Assembly: GCF_000787835.1 (NCBI RefSeq)
Contig: NZ_BBPP01000026.1
Coordinates: 3,114 to 62,748, forward strand
DNA: 59,635 nt
Origin: Streptacidiphilus melanogenes
GTDB taxonomy: Bacteria > Actinomycetota > Actinomycetes > Streptomycetales > Streptomycetaceae
Reading direction: 5' to 3'
The notes below the pieces were generated by a model. It worked only from the letters and a program-made list of their open reading frames with translations. It did not search any database and was not told where the DNA came from. A program made the position numbers and the translations under genes. Every line of letters starts with the position of its first letter. Within the stretch, counting starts at the first letter, position 1. Shown one piece after another: positions 1 to 8,636 of the stretch.

Positions 1-256
1 CCCGCCGCTCCCAGCCGTCGCCGAGGACCCTGCCGGCGACGCCGCCCAGCGGGCCCGCCAGGGCGTTGCCGACCGCCTGCGCCACGGCCTCGGCGACGCC
101 GCCGCCGGGGCCCTGCGGCGCGGCCTGCCGCGCCTGGTCCTGCTCCTGGTCGTCCGCCTGCGGCGGGCGCGCCGCGGGCACCCCGCGGCGCTTGGTGATG
201 GGGATGACCTTGGCGTCGCGCTCCTCGCGCCACGTCTGCTCCCGCGCCGAGCTCAT
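1..256 (-). CDS. N-terminal part of an unidentified conserved protein (possibly an acyltransferase), truncated by window edge
   Basis: Only the first ~85 codons are inside the window; the gene runs off the left end. The ATG at 254-256 lies 5 bp beyond the stop of the upstream epimerase gene, so the two are probably cotranscribed. The visible protein starts with MSSAREQTWREERDAKVIPI, continues with an Arg/Pro/Gln-rich low-complexity stretch, and then Gly/Ala-rich sequence. No catalytic motif is visible in this part. In streptomycetes the gene after this epimerase is often a lysophospholipid acyltransferase with a similar disordered N-terminus. That assignment is an inference from gene order only. 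Confidence 0.55.
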   Translation of the reverse strand, partial: MSSAREQTWREERDAKVIPITKRRGVPAARPPQADDQEQDQARQAAPQGPGGGVAEAVAQAVGNALAGPLGGVAGRVLGDGWERR

Positions 257-261
257 CTCCC

Positions 262-1314
262 TCAAGTCCTCTCGTTCGTCACTGGCAGCGTGCTCGCGAC
301 CCGGTCGGTCCAGGCGGCGACGCGTGCGGGCGGCAGCAGGCCGGGGCCCTGCACCGCGCCGAGGCAGGCCAGGGCCTCCTCGGTGCTGTAGGCGGGGGTG
401 TAGCCGAAGGTCTCCCGCAGCAGCGTGGTGTCCACGACCCGACCGTGCGTCAGCAGCCGCAGCTGCTCGGGGGAGAAGTCCAGCATCCGCGTCTGACGGG
501 CCAGGCCCGCCATGAAGCTGACCGCCTGCAGCAGCATCGGCACGGTCGGCTTGCCGAGGCGCCGTGCGGCCTGAGAGAGCAGCATGACGCCGTCGCCCGC
601 CACGTTGAACGTACCGCTGTTGGTGGTGCCGCGTCGCGGCTCCAACGCGGCCAGGCGCAGCACCTCGACGGCGTCGTCCTCGTGGACGAACTGCAGCCGC
701 GGGTCGAACCCGAGGACGGTCGGCAGGACCGGCAGCGCGAAGTACTCGTTCAGCGGGGTGTCCGCGTCGGGTCCGAGGATGTTGGCGAAGCGCAGCACGC
801 CGACGGCGACGTCGGGACGTCGCCGGGAGAAGCCGCGGACGTAGCCCTCGACCTCCACCGCGTCCTTGGCGAAGCCGCCGGTCGGCAGCATCTTGGGCTG
901 CATGCGCTCCTGGAAGACGGCCGGGTCGCGCGGGGCGGAGCCGTAGACGCTGGTGGTGGACTTCACCACCAGCCGGGAGACGCTGGGGGCCTTCTGCACC
1001 GCGGCGAGCAGCTGCATGGTGCCGATGACGTTGGTCTCCTTGACCGCGCCGCGGCTGGTCGAGCCGAGCGTGGTGGTGCTGACGTTGAGGTGCACCACGG
1101 TGGTGACGCCGTGCTCGGCTATCACCCGCGCCACGACGGGCCTGCGGATGTCGGCGCTGACGAAGCTGTACGGCGCCGCCCCCTCGATCGGCCGCGAGGG
1201 GGGTTGCACGTCGACCCCGACGACGTGGTCGACGCCGGGCTGGTCTCTGATCACCCGCGCGAAGCGACTGCCCAGATGCCGGCCCACCCCGGTGACGAGA
1301 ACGACGTTGCCCAC
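262..1314 (-). CDS. NAD-dependent epimerase/dehydratase family protein (extended SDR)
   Basis: About 350 residues from a GTG start at 1314, chosen because a GAGG Shine-Dalgarno lies 7 bp upstream and the protein then starts directly with the Rossmann strand (VGNVVLVTGVGRHLG, a TGxxxxLG nucleotide-binding motif). An open frame extends to 1374, but the extra residues have no fold signature. Further SDR features are VVHLNVSTTTLG, the active-site-like Ser/Thr patch KSTTSVYG, and a C-terminal substrate-binding region. The substrate is unknown; such proteins usually act on nucleotide sugars or are redox sensors. It is upstream of, and closely spaced with, the truncated gene at the window edge. A terminator-like hairpin separates it from bS22. 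Confidence 0.8.
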   Translation of the reverse strand: MGNVVLVTGVGRHLGSRFARVIRDQPGVDHVVGVDVQPPSRPIEGAAPYSFVSADIRRPVVARVIAEHGVTTVVHLNVSTTTLGSTSRGAVKETNVIGTMQLLAAVQKAPSVSRLVVKSTTSVYGSAPRDPAVFQERMQPKMLPTGGFAKDAVEVEGYVRGFSRRRPDVAVGVLRFANILGPDADTPLNEYFALPVLPTVLGFDPRLQFVHEDDAVEVLRLAALEPRRGTTNSGTFNVAGDGVMLLSQAARRLGKPTVPMLLQAVSFMAGLARQTRMLDFSPEQLRLLTHGRVVDTTLLRETFGYTPAYSTEEALACLGAVQGPGLLPPARVAAWTDRVASTLPVTNERT

Positions 1315-1380
1315 GACGCGCCTCAGCCCCTCTCCGCTGCACACATACAGCCGCACGACGGCTTCGCCAGACAAACAGAA

Positions 1381-1417
1381 GCCGCCCGCACCAGACAGTA
1401 ACGTCGGTGCGGGCGGC
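1381..1417. terminator. Hairpin between bS22 and the epimerase gene
   Basis: Perfect 12-bp inverted repeat GCCGCCCGCACC / GGTGCGGGCGGC with a 13-nt loop. It starts 28 bp downstream of the bS22 stop and lies upstream of the epimerase start. No U-tract follows, as is usual for high-GC actinobacterial terminators. It probably ends or attenuates the bS22 transcript. Confidence 0.7.
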
Positions 1418-1445
1418 TGGACACCTTCGGCGTGGCCGAGCGGTG

Positions 1446-1544
1446 TTACTTCTTGTTACGACGCTGGACGCGCGTGCGCTTGAGAAGCTTGCGGTGCTTC
1501 TTCTTGGCCATACGCTTGCGGCGCTTCTTGATCACGGAACCCAT
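1446..1544 (-). CDS. 30S ribosomal protein bS22 (AURKAIP1/COX24 domain)
   Basis: A 32-residue, extremely basic protein: MGSVIKKRRKRMAKKKHR followed by LLKRTRVQRRNKK. This is the conserved actinobacterial small-subunit protein resolved in mycobacterial ribosomes as bS22 and related to the mitochondrial AURKAIP1/COX24 C-terminal motif. Its start at 1544 has a weak GAGG-type ribosome binding site about 8 bp upstream. More than half of the residues are Lys or Arg, fitting insertion into rRNA near the decoding region. It sits alone between the HTH gene and a hairpin terminator, so it likely has its own promoter in 1545-1711. Confidence 0.93.
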   Translation of the reverse strand: MGSVIKKRRKRMAKKKHRKLLKRTRVQRRNKK

Positions 1545-1711
1545 GGGAACCTCACTCACTGGACTAACCCGCGAGTGCGGGCAACCGGGTCCAAACGTTG
1601 ATGGAGGCCAACAGACTACCGAAGTCTGCCCGCGAAACGTAATTCGGCCCGGCGCCCGCGACGTGCGCGGGATGCCGGGCCGGATTCTCACAGGATCGTG
1701 CTGTCGGTTTC

Positions 1712-1921
1712 CTACGCGGTCTCCCGTCCCACGTAGGAGTCGCGGAGGTAGTCGTGCACCGCTTGCTCGGGTACCCGGAACGACCGCCCGACCCGGATGG
1801 CCGGCAGTTCGCTGCTGTGCACCAGGCGGTACACGGTCATCTTCGACACTCGCATCACCGAGGCGACTTCCGCCACGGTGAGGAAGTTGACCTCGTTCAG
1901 AGGCCGCTCTCCAGACGCCAT
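1712..1921 (-). CDS. BldC-like / excisionase-type HTH DNA-binding protein
   Basis: A 69-residue single-domain protein. The core NFLTVAEVASVMRVSKMTV YRL is a winged helix-turn-helix of the MerR/excisionase (HTH_17) type, followed by the wing RVGRSFRVPEQAVHDYL. Proteins of this size and pattern in streptomycetes include the developmental regulator BldC and its paralogues; no effector domain is present. This one is probably the paralogue that lies beside bS22, not BldC itself, but that is an inference from position. The ATG at 1921 is preceded by a GGAGAAGG sequence about 15 bp upstream, rather distant. Confidence 0.88.
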   Translation of the reverse strand: MASGERPLNEVNFLTVAEVASVMRVSKMTVYRLVHSSELPAIRVGRSFRVPEQAVHDYLRDSYVGRETA

Positions 1922-2046
1922 GACAACACCGCACCTTCTCCGTGTGACGGGCACCGGCTTCCCCTCCGGTGACTTAAGCCAGCACACGCGTATCCCCAGA
2001 GTAGTTGCGGGTGGTACGGGTGGGAAGGGGGAGAAGGGCCCCGGGA

Positions 2047-2925
2047 TTACCGAGACAGATCGGCCAGTTGCAGTACGTAGGCGGTCGGCAGTCTGTAGCA
2101 GTCCGGACACAGTCCGTCGTCGATCGGGACGGCCACCTCGACCTCCCCCTCCTCCTCCGCGATGAAGACCGCGGGGTCGTTGCTGTCCGCGAAGCCGACG
2201 GCGCGCAGGCCGAGCCGGCCGGCCGCACAGACCCACCCGTGGTCGCCCAGGACCAGGTCAGGGGCGGGTTCGCCACGTTCGGCGAGGGCGGCGAGGGCGA
2301 TCCGGACCGGCTGCGGCGAGTGCGTGTGCGTGGGCTCGCCCGGCGAGCGGGGGTCCTCGCCTCCGCTGCTTGACGCGCCCCCTTCATACACCACCAGCAC
2401 GCCCACCCGCTCGCGGTAGTCAAGGCCGCAGGGGCGCGGACCTTCACCCGTGTGCATCGAGAAGTGCCGTGCACGTGCGGGCGTACGCGTCGCGCATCCG
2501 GCGGCGCGCAGGGCCTGGCCGAACGCGGCGTACATGGGCTGGAGCCGGGTCGGGTGCCCGGTGCCGAGCAGCACCCCGCCGCGCGCGGCGGCGGTCTCGC
2601 CGAGGACGGCGGCGAGTCGCTCCAGGGCGTCGGCGGTGCGCTCGGGATCGATGGTGTCCTGGCCGTGCCGGTGGAACGGGTCCGGGTTCACCCCGCAACG
2701 GCGGGCCATGAGGGCGAGGACCTCCGCCTCGGTCCAGACGCCGAACGGGTCGAGGCCGAGCAGCGCGTCCGGGTCACGGCGGGCGAACCGGGCGTAGTTC
2801 CGCAGGTTCCCCTCCCGGGGCGTGGCCACCTCGCCCGCGAGACGGGTCGCGAGCAGGTGCGAGACGAGTTCGTCGCGGGTCAGCAGAGCCATGCGTCCGC
2901 CCGGGGTCGGCGCAGCAGCGGTCAC
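2047..2925 (-). CDS. Conserved actinobacterial phosphatase-like protein
   Basis: A 292-residue soluble protein from a GTG at 2925 (281 residues from the internal ATG at 2892; neither has a clear Shine-Dalgarno). The stop of acuC lies 16 bp upstream, so it should be cotranscribed with acuC and the MFS gene. Visible conserved patches are NLRNYARFARRD, LLGTGHPTRLQPMY, VVYEGG and LVLGDHGWVCAAG. Close relatives are often annotated simply as 'phosphatase', and the Asp/Gly/His-rich patches would fit a sugar or nucleotide phosphatase. I cannot assign a substrate or catalytic residue with confidence. A Ser/Gly-rich insertion (SSSGGEDPRSPGEPTHTHS) interrupts the fold near residue 190. Confidence 0.7.
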   Translation of the reverse strand: MTAAAPTPGGRMALLTRDELVSHLLATRLAGEVATPREGNLRNYARFARRDPDALLGLDPFGVWTEAEVLALMARRCGVNPDPFHRHGQDTIDPERTADALERLAAVLGETAAARGGVLLGTGHPTRLQPMYAAFGQALRAAGCATRTPARARHFSMHTGEGPRPCGLDYRERVGVLVVYEGGASSSGGEDPRSPGEPTHTHSPQPVRIALAALAERGEPAPDLVLGDHGWVCAAGRLGLRAVGFADSNDPAVFIAEEEGEVEVAVPIDDGLCPDCYRLPTAYVLQLADLSR

Positions 2926-2941
2926 AGCGGAGCGGCGGCGG

Positions 2942-4102
2942 TCAGAGCAGCAGCCCGTGGTGCGGGAAGACGGCCTTGCGGGTGGCGATGATCGCCTGGT
3001 CGACCCGGTCGGCGGGGTCGTAGCCGTCTCCGAAGTCCTTCCACGTCGCCGCGAAGCCGTCCGTCATGCGCTGCGGGGCCGTGGCGCGGGTGAGGGCGCG
3101 GACCTCGGCCCGCCACTGCTCGGGGGTCTCCGTGTCCGGTGCGATCGGGTGCCCGGCGGAGAGTGCGACCAGATGGGACCAGGAGCGCGGGACCACGTCG
3201 ACGACGGCGTAGCCGCCTCCCCCGAGGGCCAGCCAGCGGTCCCCGGTGTGGGCCGCGGCGAGGTCGCGGACGGACGACATGACGGCGCGCTGGGCGTCCA
3301 GGCTGATGGCGAGGTGGGCCAGCGGGTCCTCGATGTGGGTGTCGGCGCCGTGCTGGGAGACGATCACCTGCGGGTCGAACGCCTCCACCAGCGGCGGGAC
3401 GATCGCGTGGAAGGCCCGCAGCCAGCCGGCGTCGCCGGTGCCCGCCGGGAGCGCCACGTTGACCGCGTAGCCCGCCGCGCCGCCCGTCTCCTCGGGCCAG
3501 CCGGTCTGCGGGAAGAGGGTGCGCGGGTGCTCGTGCAGCGAGATCGTGAGCACTCGCGGGTCGTCCCAGAAGACTCTCTCCACCCCGTCTCCGTGGTGGA
3601 CGTCGACGTCGACGTAGACGACCCGCTCCGCGCCCAGCTCCAGCAGTCGGGCGATCGCCAGCGCGGCGTCGTTGTAGATGCAGAAGCCGGAGGCCTGACC
3701 GGGCATCGCGTGGTGCAGGCCGCCGGCGAAGTTGACGGCGTGGCCGCCCTCGGCCCAGACCGCCTCGGCGCCGGCCACGGACTGGCCCGCGATCAGCGCG
3801 GAGGCGGCGTGGATGGTCGCGAACGCGGGGTTGTCCTCGGTGCCGAGGCCGCGGGCCGGGTTGGGGACGCCCGTGGCGGCGACCGCCTCGACCGCGGTGA
3901 TGTAGCCGGGGTCGTGCACCAGCCGCAGGGTCGACTCCCCCGCGGCCGGCGCCGCGAGCACGCGGACCTCGGGCAGCGCGTCCAGCCCGAAGGCCCGCAC
4001 CAGGTCCATCGTCAGCCGGAGTCGGACCGGGTCCATCGGATGGCCCGGCCCGAAGTCGTACGTCGTGAGGGCGTCGTCCCAGTACAGCCGCGTGACGGTC
4101 AT
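2942..4102 (-). CDS. acuC: AcuC-type class I histone-deacetylase-like deacetylase
   Basis: 386 residues. The deacetylase fold is marked by AGGLHHAMPGQASGFCIYND (tandem-His catalytic motif), YVDVDVHHGDGVERVF (zinc-binding Asp and His) and VSQHGADTHIEDPLAHL (second zinc Asp). AcuC deacetylates Lys residues of proteins such as acetyl-CoA synthetase, and some relatives act on small acetylated amines. The ATG at 4102 overlaps the MFS stop by 4 bp (ATGA), showing translational coupling. A much longer open frame upstream in the same phase has no family resemblance and overlaps the MFS gene, so it was not used. Confidence 0.92.
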   Translation of the reverse strand: MTVTRLYWDDALTTYDFGPGHPMDPVRLRLTMDLVRAFGLDALPEVRVLAAPAAGESTLRLVHDPGYITAVEAVAATGVPNPARGLGTEDNPAFATIHAASALIAGQSVAGAEAVWAEGGHAVNFAGGLHHAMPGQASGFCIYNDAALAIARLLELGAERVVYVDVDVHHGDGVERVFWDDPRVLTISLHEHPRTLFPQTGWPEETGGAAGYAVNVALPAGTGDAGWLRAFHAIVPPLVEAFDPQVIVSQHGADTHIEDPLAHLAISLDAQRAVMSSVRDLAAAHTGDRWLALGGGGYAVVDVVPRSWSHLVALSAGHPIAPDTETPEQWRAEVRALTRATAPQRMTDGFAATWKDFGDGYDPADRVDQAIIATRKAVFPHHGLLL

Positions 4103-5307
4103 ACCGCCACGGTATCGGCCTCCGGCTCCCTGACGGCGCTCGGCCCGAACGCCTTGCTGACGGCGAAGACCGCCAGGATCAGCACCATCGGCACCAGCAT
4201 CGCGACGCGGTAGCCCATGGCCCCCGCGAGACCGCCGACCAGCGGGGCGCCGACCAGGAAGCCGACGTAGTTGAAGATGTTGAGCCGGGCCACGGCCGCG
4301 TCCGAGTCCTTCGGGAAGAGCCGGCCGCCCGCTGCGAAGACCTGCGGGACGATCACGGAGATGCCGAGGCCGACGACGGCGAAGGCGGCCACCGCGATCC
4401 AGGAGCTCGGCGAGACCGCCACCAGCAGGAAGCCGGCGGCGCAGACCGCCGCGCCCAGCCGGACGGTGCGGACGCTGCCCCAGCTCTGCACGCGGGCGTC
4501 GCCCAGCAGACGGCCGATCAGCATGACGACCATGTACGCGTTGTAGGGGACGGTGGTCATCTGGTCGGAGCTGTGCAGGCCCTCCTGGAGGTACTTGGCA
4601 GCCCAGTTCGAGACGGTGGCGTCGCCGATGTAGGCGACGCACATGGCGAGGCAGAGCGGCAGCAGCGGCTTCCACGGGATGGAGCGGTTCGCGGCCTCCG
4701 TGGCCTCCTCTACGGCCCGCCCGAGCTCCGCCGGGCCCGCGTACCAGCGTCCGGCCACCAGCACGGAGGCCGCCACGAGGACGCCGACGGTGCCGAACAT
4801 CGACAGCAGGCTCAGTTTGAAGTGCACCTGGGTCCAGGCCAGCGAGGCGCCGACGATGCCGCCGAGACTGAACGCGGCGTAGAAGGTCTGCATGATGCTG
4901 CGCCCGTAGCGGTGCTGCAGGGCGACGGCGGACATGGCCTGGCTGGCGTCCAGTCCGCCGACGGTGAGACCGAAGGCGGCCAGCGCGATCGCGGCCTCCC
5001 ACATCCGGTCGCCGAGACCGACGCCCAGCAGGGTGAGGCAGACCAGCGGCTGCACCACGCGCAGCACGGCACGCGGCGAGGTCCGCTTGACCAGGTACTC
5101 CATGGAGATGGAACCGACACCGGCCAGGATCGGCACGGCGGCGAGGAAGACCGGCAGCAGCCCGTCGCTGATCCCGTACTGGGTCTGGATGCCCGGGATG
5201 CGGGTCACGAGCAGCGCGAAGACGGCGCCCTGGGCCACGTAGCTGAACAGCAGGGAACGGCGCGCCTGCCGAAGTCTCGGCGTCACTTCGAGGGCTGCTG
5301 TGGTCAT
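4099..5307 (-). CDS. MFS transporter (12-TM, drug/sugar exporter type)
   Basis: 402 residues with about twelve hydrophobic helices; begins MTTAALEVTPRLRQARRSLL and helix 1 is LFSYVAQGAVFALLVTRIPG. An RTSPR-type basic loop follows helix 2 region, as in major facilitator proteins. It is translationally coupled to acuC, so transporter, deacetylase and phosphatase-like protein form one unit; the transported compound is unknown. A 12-bp palindrome lies 17 bp upstream of the start and could be a repressor operator. Confidence 0.88.
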   Translation of the reverse strand: MTTAALEVTPRLRQARRSLLFSYVAQGAVFALLVTRIPGIQTQYGISDGLLPVFLAAVPILAGVGSISMEYLVKRTSPRAVLRVVQPLVCLTLLGVGLGDRMWEAAIALAAFGLTVGGLDASQAMSAVALQHRYGRSIMQTFYAAFSLGGIVGASLAWTQVHFKLSLLSMFGTVGVLVAASVLVAGRWYAGPAELGRAVEEATEAANRSIPWKPLLPLCLAMCVAYIGDATVSNWAAKYLQEGLHSSDQMTTVPYNAYMVVMLIGRLLGDARVQSWGSVRTVRLGAAVCAAGFLLVAVSPSSWIAVAAFAVVGLGISVIVPQVFAAGGRLFPKDSDAAVARLNIFNYVGFLVGAPLVGGLAGAMGYRVAMLVPMVLILAVFAVSKAFGPSAVREPEADTVAV

Positions 5308-5323
5308 GCGGGAGTCCCTACCC

Positions 5324-5335
5324 TACCGGCCGGTA
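5324..5335. promoter_or_regulatory. Palindromic operator candidate before the MFS gene
   Basis: TACCGGCCGGTA is a perfect 12-bp palindrome 17 bp upstream of the MFS start. Its TACCG-CGGTA pattern resembles operators of TetR-family repressors that control exporters. No regulator gene lies next to it. Confidence 0.4.
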
Positions 5336-5471
5336 TCCGAACAGGTTGGCGTGAGCGTACGGACTCGCGGGCGGCAGCGGAACCCCCGTCCGAGGATTGA
5401 TCCGCAAAGGCAACCCGTGCCGAACCACGTCGTTCCGGGGCAGAACGCCCCGCGTTGCCTACGGTTGGCGC

Positions 5472-7019
5472 ATGGGTATGGCAACGCTTCTTCGTCTCCG
5501 CTCGGCCGGCCGCGCCCCGGGGACGACGGACCCGGTCGCGCAGACGCTCCTCGCGCTGTTCGGCGCGCCGGAGGTGGCGCCGACGCTGATCGGCGAGCGG
5601 CTGCTGGAGCGGGTGCCGGTGCACCGCTTGCAGGAGGCGGTCGACGCCCTGCGCGAGCGCCACGGCGAGCTGCGGAGCGTGCGCCGGCAGAAGGACCTGC
5701 ACCTGCTGGTCTTCGCCACCGGCGCGGAGCTGGTCTGGGCCCGCCTGGACGAGGACGGCCGGCTCGCCTCCTTCGTCACCGGCCCCGGCGCCCTCACCGC
5801 GCGCCTCGCGGCCCGGACCGGCACCGTCCCGGTCCCGCGCGTCGCGGCGGAGACCCAGCCGGGCGGCGCTCCGCCGGGCGCGGACCCGGCGGTGTCCGCC
5901 GCCCCGCCCGTGACCTCCCCGGAGGCGGCGCCCGTCGCAGCAGCTGAGGTCGCATCGGAGCCCGAGGTGGCGCTCGCGTCGGAAGCCGAGGTGGCGTTCG
6001 CGGAGCCGCCCGTGCCCACGCCCGCGCCCATGCCCCGACCCGTGCGCACGGCCGGACCCAGCGCCGGGCCCGCCGGGCCGAAGCCCGCCGCGGTGGTGCG
6101 CCTGCAGCGCACGGTGCTGGCCTACGCGGCGGCGACGGCGGCGGAGCTGACGTTCCCCTGGCTCCCCGGCGGCGCGACGGGCTGGCTGCTGATCCTGGCT
6201 CAGACGCCCGCGTTCGCCTGGTACGTGCTGCGGACCGCGCCGACGTGGGCGCTGCCGCCATGGTTCCGCTCGCTGCCGCTCGCCCCGGCGGTGGTCTCGG
6301 TGCTGGCCTTCGGCCATGTCCTGGGTGCGGGCCTCGCCTGGGGTCCGCCCGGCCTGCCCGAGATCGGCCTCTTCGTCGGCGTGACCGGCCTCGCGGCGTG
6401 GACGTGGCAGCGGTCCCGTCCGGTCTCCGGCGCGCCGACCGCGCACCCGCTGCAGCTGCGTTCGCCGCTGCGCGGCGGCGTCTTCGTCTGCACGGAAGCG
6501 GGCGGCCCCGCTGTGAACCGCTACGCCGAGGCCTCGCTCTCCCCCGGCGGGGACCGCTGCGCCCGCTACGCGGTCGACCTGGTCCAGCTCGGCGAGGGCC
6601 CCCAGTGGCGGGGCCGCCGCGCGCTCGGGCTGGCGCCCGCGACGAACGAGCGCTACGCCGTGTTCGGCCACCCGGTCCTGAGCCCCGTCGACGGCGTGGT
6701 GCTGGCGGCGGTGGACGGTCTGCCCGACCGCCCCCCGCTGGCCTCCGGCACGAGCCACCCGGACGGCAACCACGTCCGCATCGGCACCGACCGCGGCGTC
6801 GTCGTCCTGAGCGGCCTGCGCGAGGACTCCGTCCAGGTCCGCCGCGGCCAGCACGTCGTCGCCGGGACCCCGCTCGGCTCGGTCGGCAACAGCGCGGCGG
6901 GGCCCGAACCGGCCCTGCGGGTGCGCGCGGAGAGCAGCGTCGGCCTGGGGCTCCCGTTCCGCCTGACGGAAGTTCGCGGGGACCTGCAACGAGGGAAGCG
7001 CCTGGCCGTCGGGGAGTAG
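5472..7019 (+). CDS. Membrane protein with C-terminal degenerate LytM/M23-like domain
   Basis: 515 residues from ATG 5472 (a second ATG follows at 5478). Residues ~1-120 form a soluble Leu/Arg-rich domain; ~120-200 is Ala/Pro-rich linker; ~210-320 holds about three to four membrane helices (AYAAATAAELTFPWL, GWLLILAQTPAFAWYVL, LAPAVVSVLAFGHVLGAG). The C-terminal ~120 residues follow the lysostaphin pattern (GHPVLSPVDGVVLAAVDG, HPDGNHVRIGTDRGVVVLSG, VRRGQHVVAGTPLGSVGNS). The catalytic HxH and the first zinc ligands are missing, since PALRVRAES stands where PHLHFEV is expected. It is therefore probably a non-enzymatic, binding or regulatory LytM-fold protein. Convergent with the HAD gene, 17 bp apart. 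Confidence 0.75.
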   Translation: MGMATLLRLRSAGRAPGTTDPVAQTLLALFGAPEVAPTLIGERLLERVPVHRLQEAVDALRERHGELRSVRRQKDLHLLVFATGAELVWARLDEDGRLASFVTGPGALTARLAARTGTVPVPRVAAETQPGGAPPGADPAVSAAPPVTSPEAAPVAAAEVASEPEVALASEAEVAFAEPPVPTPAPMPRPVRTAGPSAGPAGPKPAAVVRLQRTVLAYAAATAAELTFPWLPGGATGWLLILAQTPAFAWYVLRTAPTWALPPWFRSLPLAPAVVSVLAFGHVLGAGLAWGPPGLPEIGLFVGVTGLAAWTWQRSRPVSGAPTAHPLQLRSPLRGGVFVCTEAGGPAVNRYAEASLSPGGDRCARYAVDLVQLGEGPQWRGRRALGLAPATNERYAVFGHPVLSPVDGVVLAAVDGLPDRPPLASGTSHPDGNHVRIGTDRGVVVLSGLREDSVQVRRGQHVVAGTPLGSVGNSAAGPEPALRVRAESSVGLGLPFRLTEVRGDLQRGKRLAVGE

Positions 7020-7036
7020 GTCGACGAGCGACCCGA

Positions 7037-7681
7037 CTACAGCAGGGCGTGCAGCTGGGCCAGGTCGTCGACGATCCCCGTCGCGTCCGCCAGCCGTGCC
7101 CGCGGCGTCAGCGCGGCGTAGCCGTAGACGTCCATGCCCGCCGCGCGCGCCGCGGCGACGCCCAGGGGACTGTCCTCGATGACGACGCAGCGCTCGGGGG
7201 CCACGCCCATCCGCTCCGCGGCGTGGAGGAAGAGGTCGGGGGCGGGCTTGCCGCGGCCCACGTCCTGTGCGCTGAAGAGCTGGGCGTCGGTGAAGAAGGG
7301 GCCGAGCCCGGTGACCTCGTGGGCCGTGCGGATCCACTCGTGGTGCGCGGACGAGGCGACGCAGTAGGGGGCCCGGTCCGCGACGAACTTCAGCAGCTCC
7401 GCCGCGCCCGCGACGGCCGACAGCTGCTCGCGGAAGGAGGCGAAGACCCGGCCGTGGAAGTTCACGTCGAAGGTCTCGGGCAGCCGGGCGCCGTCGTAGC
7501 GCTCGGCTATGACGTCGTGGACCGTGTGCGCCGCGGCGCCCATGAAGTCGCGGTACGAGTCCTCGACCGTGGTGGGGAAGCCGAGCTCCGTGAGGTAGTC
7601 GGCCAGCAGGCGGTTGGAGAGCGGCTCGCTGTCCACCAGCACGCCGTCGTTGTCGAAGATCACCAGGTCGTATCGCAGCAC
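7037..7681 (-). CDS. HAD-superfamily phosphatase (beta-phosphoglucomutase-like)
   Basis: 214 residues from GTG 7681. HAD motif I is DLVIFDNDGVLVDSEP (nucleophile D10, acid D12), motif II falls at CVASSAHHEW, the motif III lysine is in GRGKPAPDLF, and motif IV is CVVIEDSPLGV. The alpha-helical cap after motif I marks subfamily IA. It most likely dephosphorylates a small sugar phosphate or phosphoglycolate-like metabolite. Stand-alone gene downstream of and apart from proC. Confidence 0.9.
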   Translation of the reverse strand: MLRYDLVIFDNDGVLVDSEPLSNRLLADYLTELGFPTTVEDSYRDFMGAAAHTVHDVIAERYDGARLPETFDVNFHGRVFASFREQLSAVAGAAELLKFVADRAPYCVASSAHHEWIRTAHEVTGLGPFFTDAQLFSAQDVGRGKPAPDLFLHAAERMGVAPERCVVIEDSPLGVAAARAAGMDVYGYAALTPRARLADATGIVDDLAQLHALL

Positions 7682-7735
7682 CCGGCCAACCCTACTGCGC
7701 CCGCCGGGGCCGCCCGTGGGCCCCGCCCGCGCGGG

Positions 7736-8545
7736 CTACCTGCCGCCGGAAGCCAGCTCCTGCGAGCGGTCGCGGGCGGCCTCCAGCGCGCCCAGCAGCG
7801 CGGCTCGGACGCCGTGGTTCTCCAGCTCGCGGATCGCGGCGATCGTCGTGCCGGCCGGGGACGTGACCGCCTCGCGGAGCTTGACCGGGTGCTCACCGGA
7901 GTCCCGCAGCATGACGGACGCGCCGACCGCGGCCTGCACGATCAGCTCGTGGGCGACGGTGCGCGGCAGGCCGAGCAGGATGCCGGCGTCGGTCATCGCC
8001 TCGACCAGGTAGAAGAAGTAGGCCGGGCCGGACCCGGAGAGCGCGGTCGCCGCGTCCTGCTGCGACTCGGGGACGCGCAGGGTCTTGCCGACCTGGCGGA
8101 AGATCTCCTCGGTGCGGAGCAGGTGCTCCTCCGTGGCATGGGAGCCGGCCGAGATGACGCTCATCGCCTCGTCGACGAGGACGGGGGTGTTGGTCATGAC
8201 GCGGACCACGGGGGTGCCGGGGGCGAGGCGCTCCTCGAACCAGGCGGTGGGGATGCCGGCGGCGCCGGAGATGACGAGCCGGTCGGCGGGCAGCGCGGGC
8301 GCGAGCTCGTCCAGGAGCGTGCCCATGTCCTGCGGCTTCACGGTGAGGATCACCGTGTCCGCGGCCTTGACGGCGTCCTCGTTGCCGACGGCCTCGACGC
8401 CGTAGCGGGTGCGCAGCTCCTGCGCACGCTCGGGGCGGCGGGCGGTGACCAGCACGTCGGCGGGGGACTTCCCGGCCCGCAGCAGGCCGGAGACCAGGGC
8501 CTCACCGATCTTTCCGGTGCCGAGGACGGCGACTCGTTGCGTCAT
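7736..8545 (-). CDS. proC: Pyrroline-5-carboxylate reductase
   Basis: 269 residues starting MTQRVAVLGTGKIGEALVSG, the NAD(P)-binding GxGxxG of ProC. The signature region near residues 220-245, LSGSGPAYFFYLVEAMTDAG, matches the family P5C-binding motif. It catalyses the last step of proline synthesis. The open frame extends 61 codons upstream without family similarity, and the ATG at 8545 gives the usual length. The proline dehydrogenase gene lies 91 bp upstream on the same strand, so synthetic and catabolic enzymes may share a transcript. Confidence 0.95.
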   Translation of the reverse strand: MTQRVAVLGTGKIGEALVSGLLRAGKSPADVLVTARRPERAQELRTRYGVEAVGNEDAVKAADTVILTVKPQDMGTLLDELAPALPADRLVISGAAGIPTAWFEERLAPGTPVVRVMTNTPVLVDEAMSVISAGSHATEEHLLRTEEIFRQVGKTLRVPESQQDAATALSGSGPAYFFYLVEAMTDAGILLGLPRTVAHELIVQAAVGASVMLRDSGEHPVKLREAVTSPAGTTIAAIRELENHGVRAALLGALEAARDRSQELASGGR

Positions 8546-8636
8546 GGGCCCCAGTGTGGCACCGGGCGCGCGCGGGGCGCGGGAGCGTCCGAAACGCGGG
8601 CAGGTCCCGACGTCGGGCGCGCGCTCGCCCGGCCGG

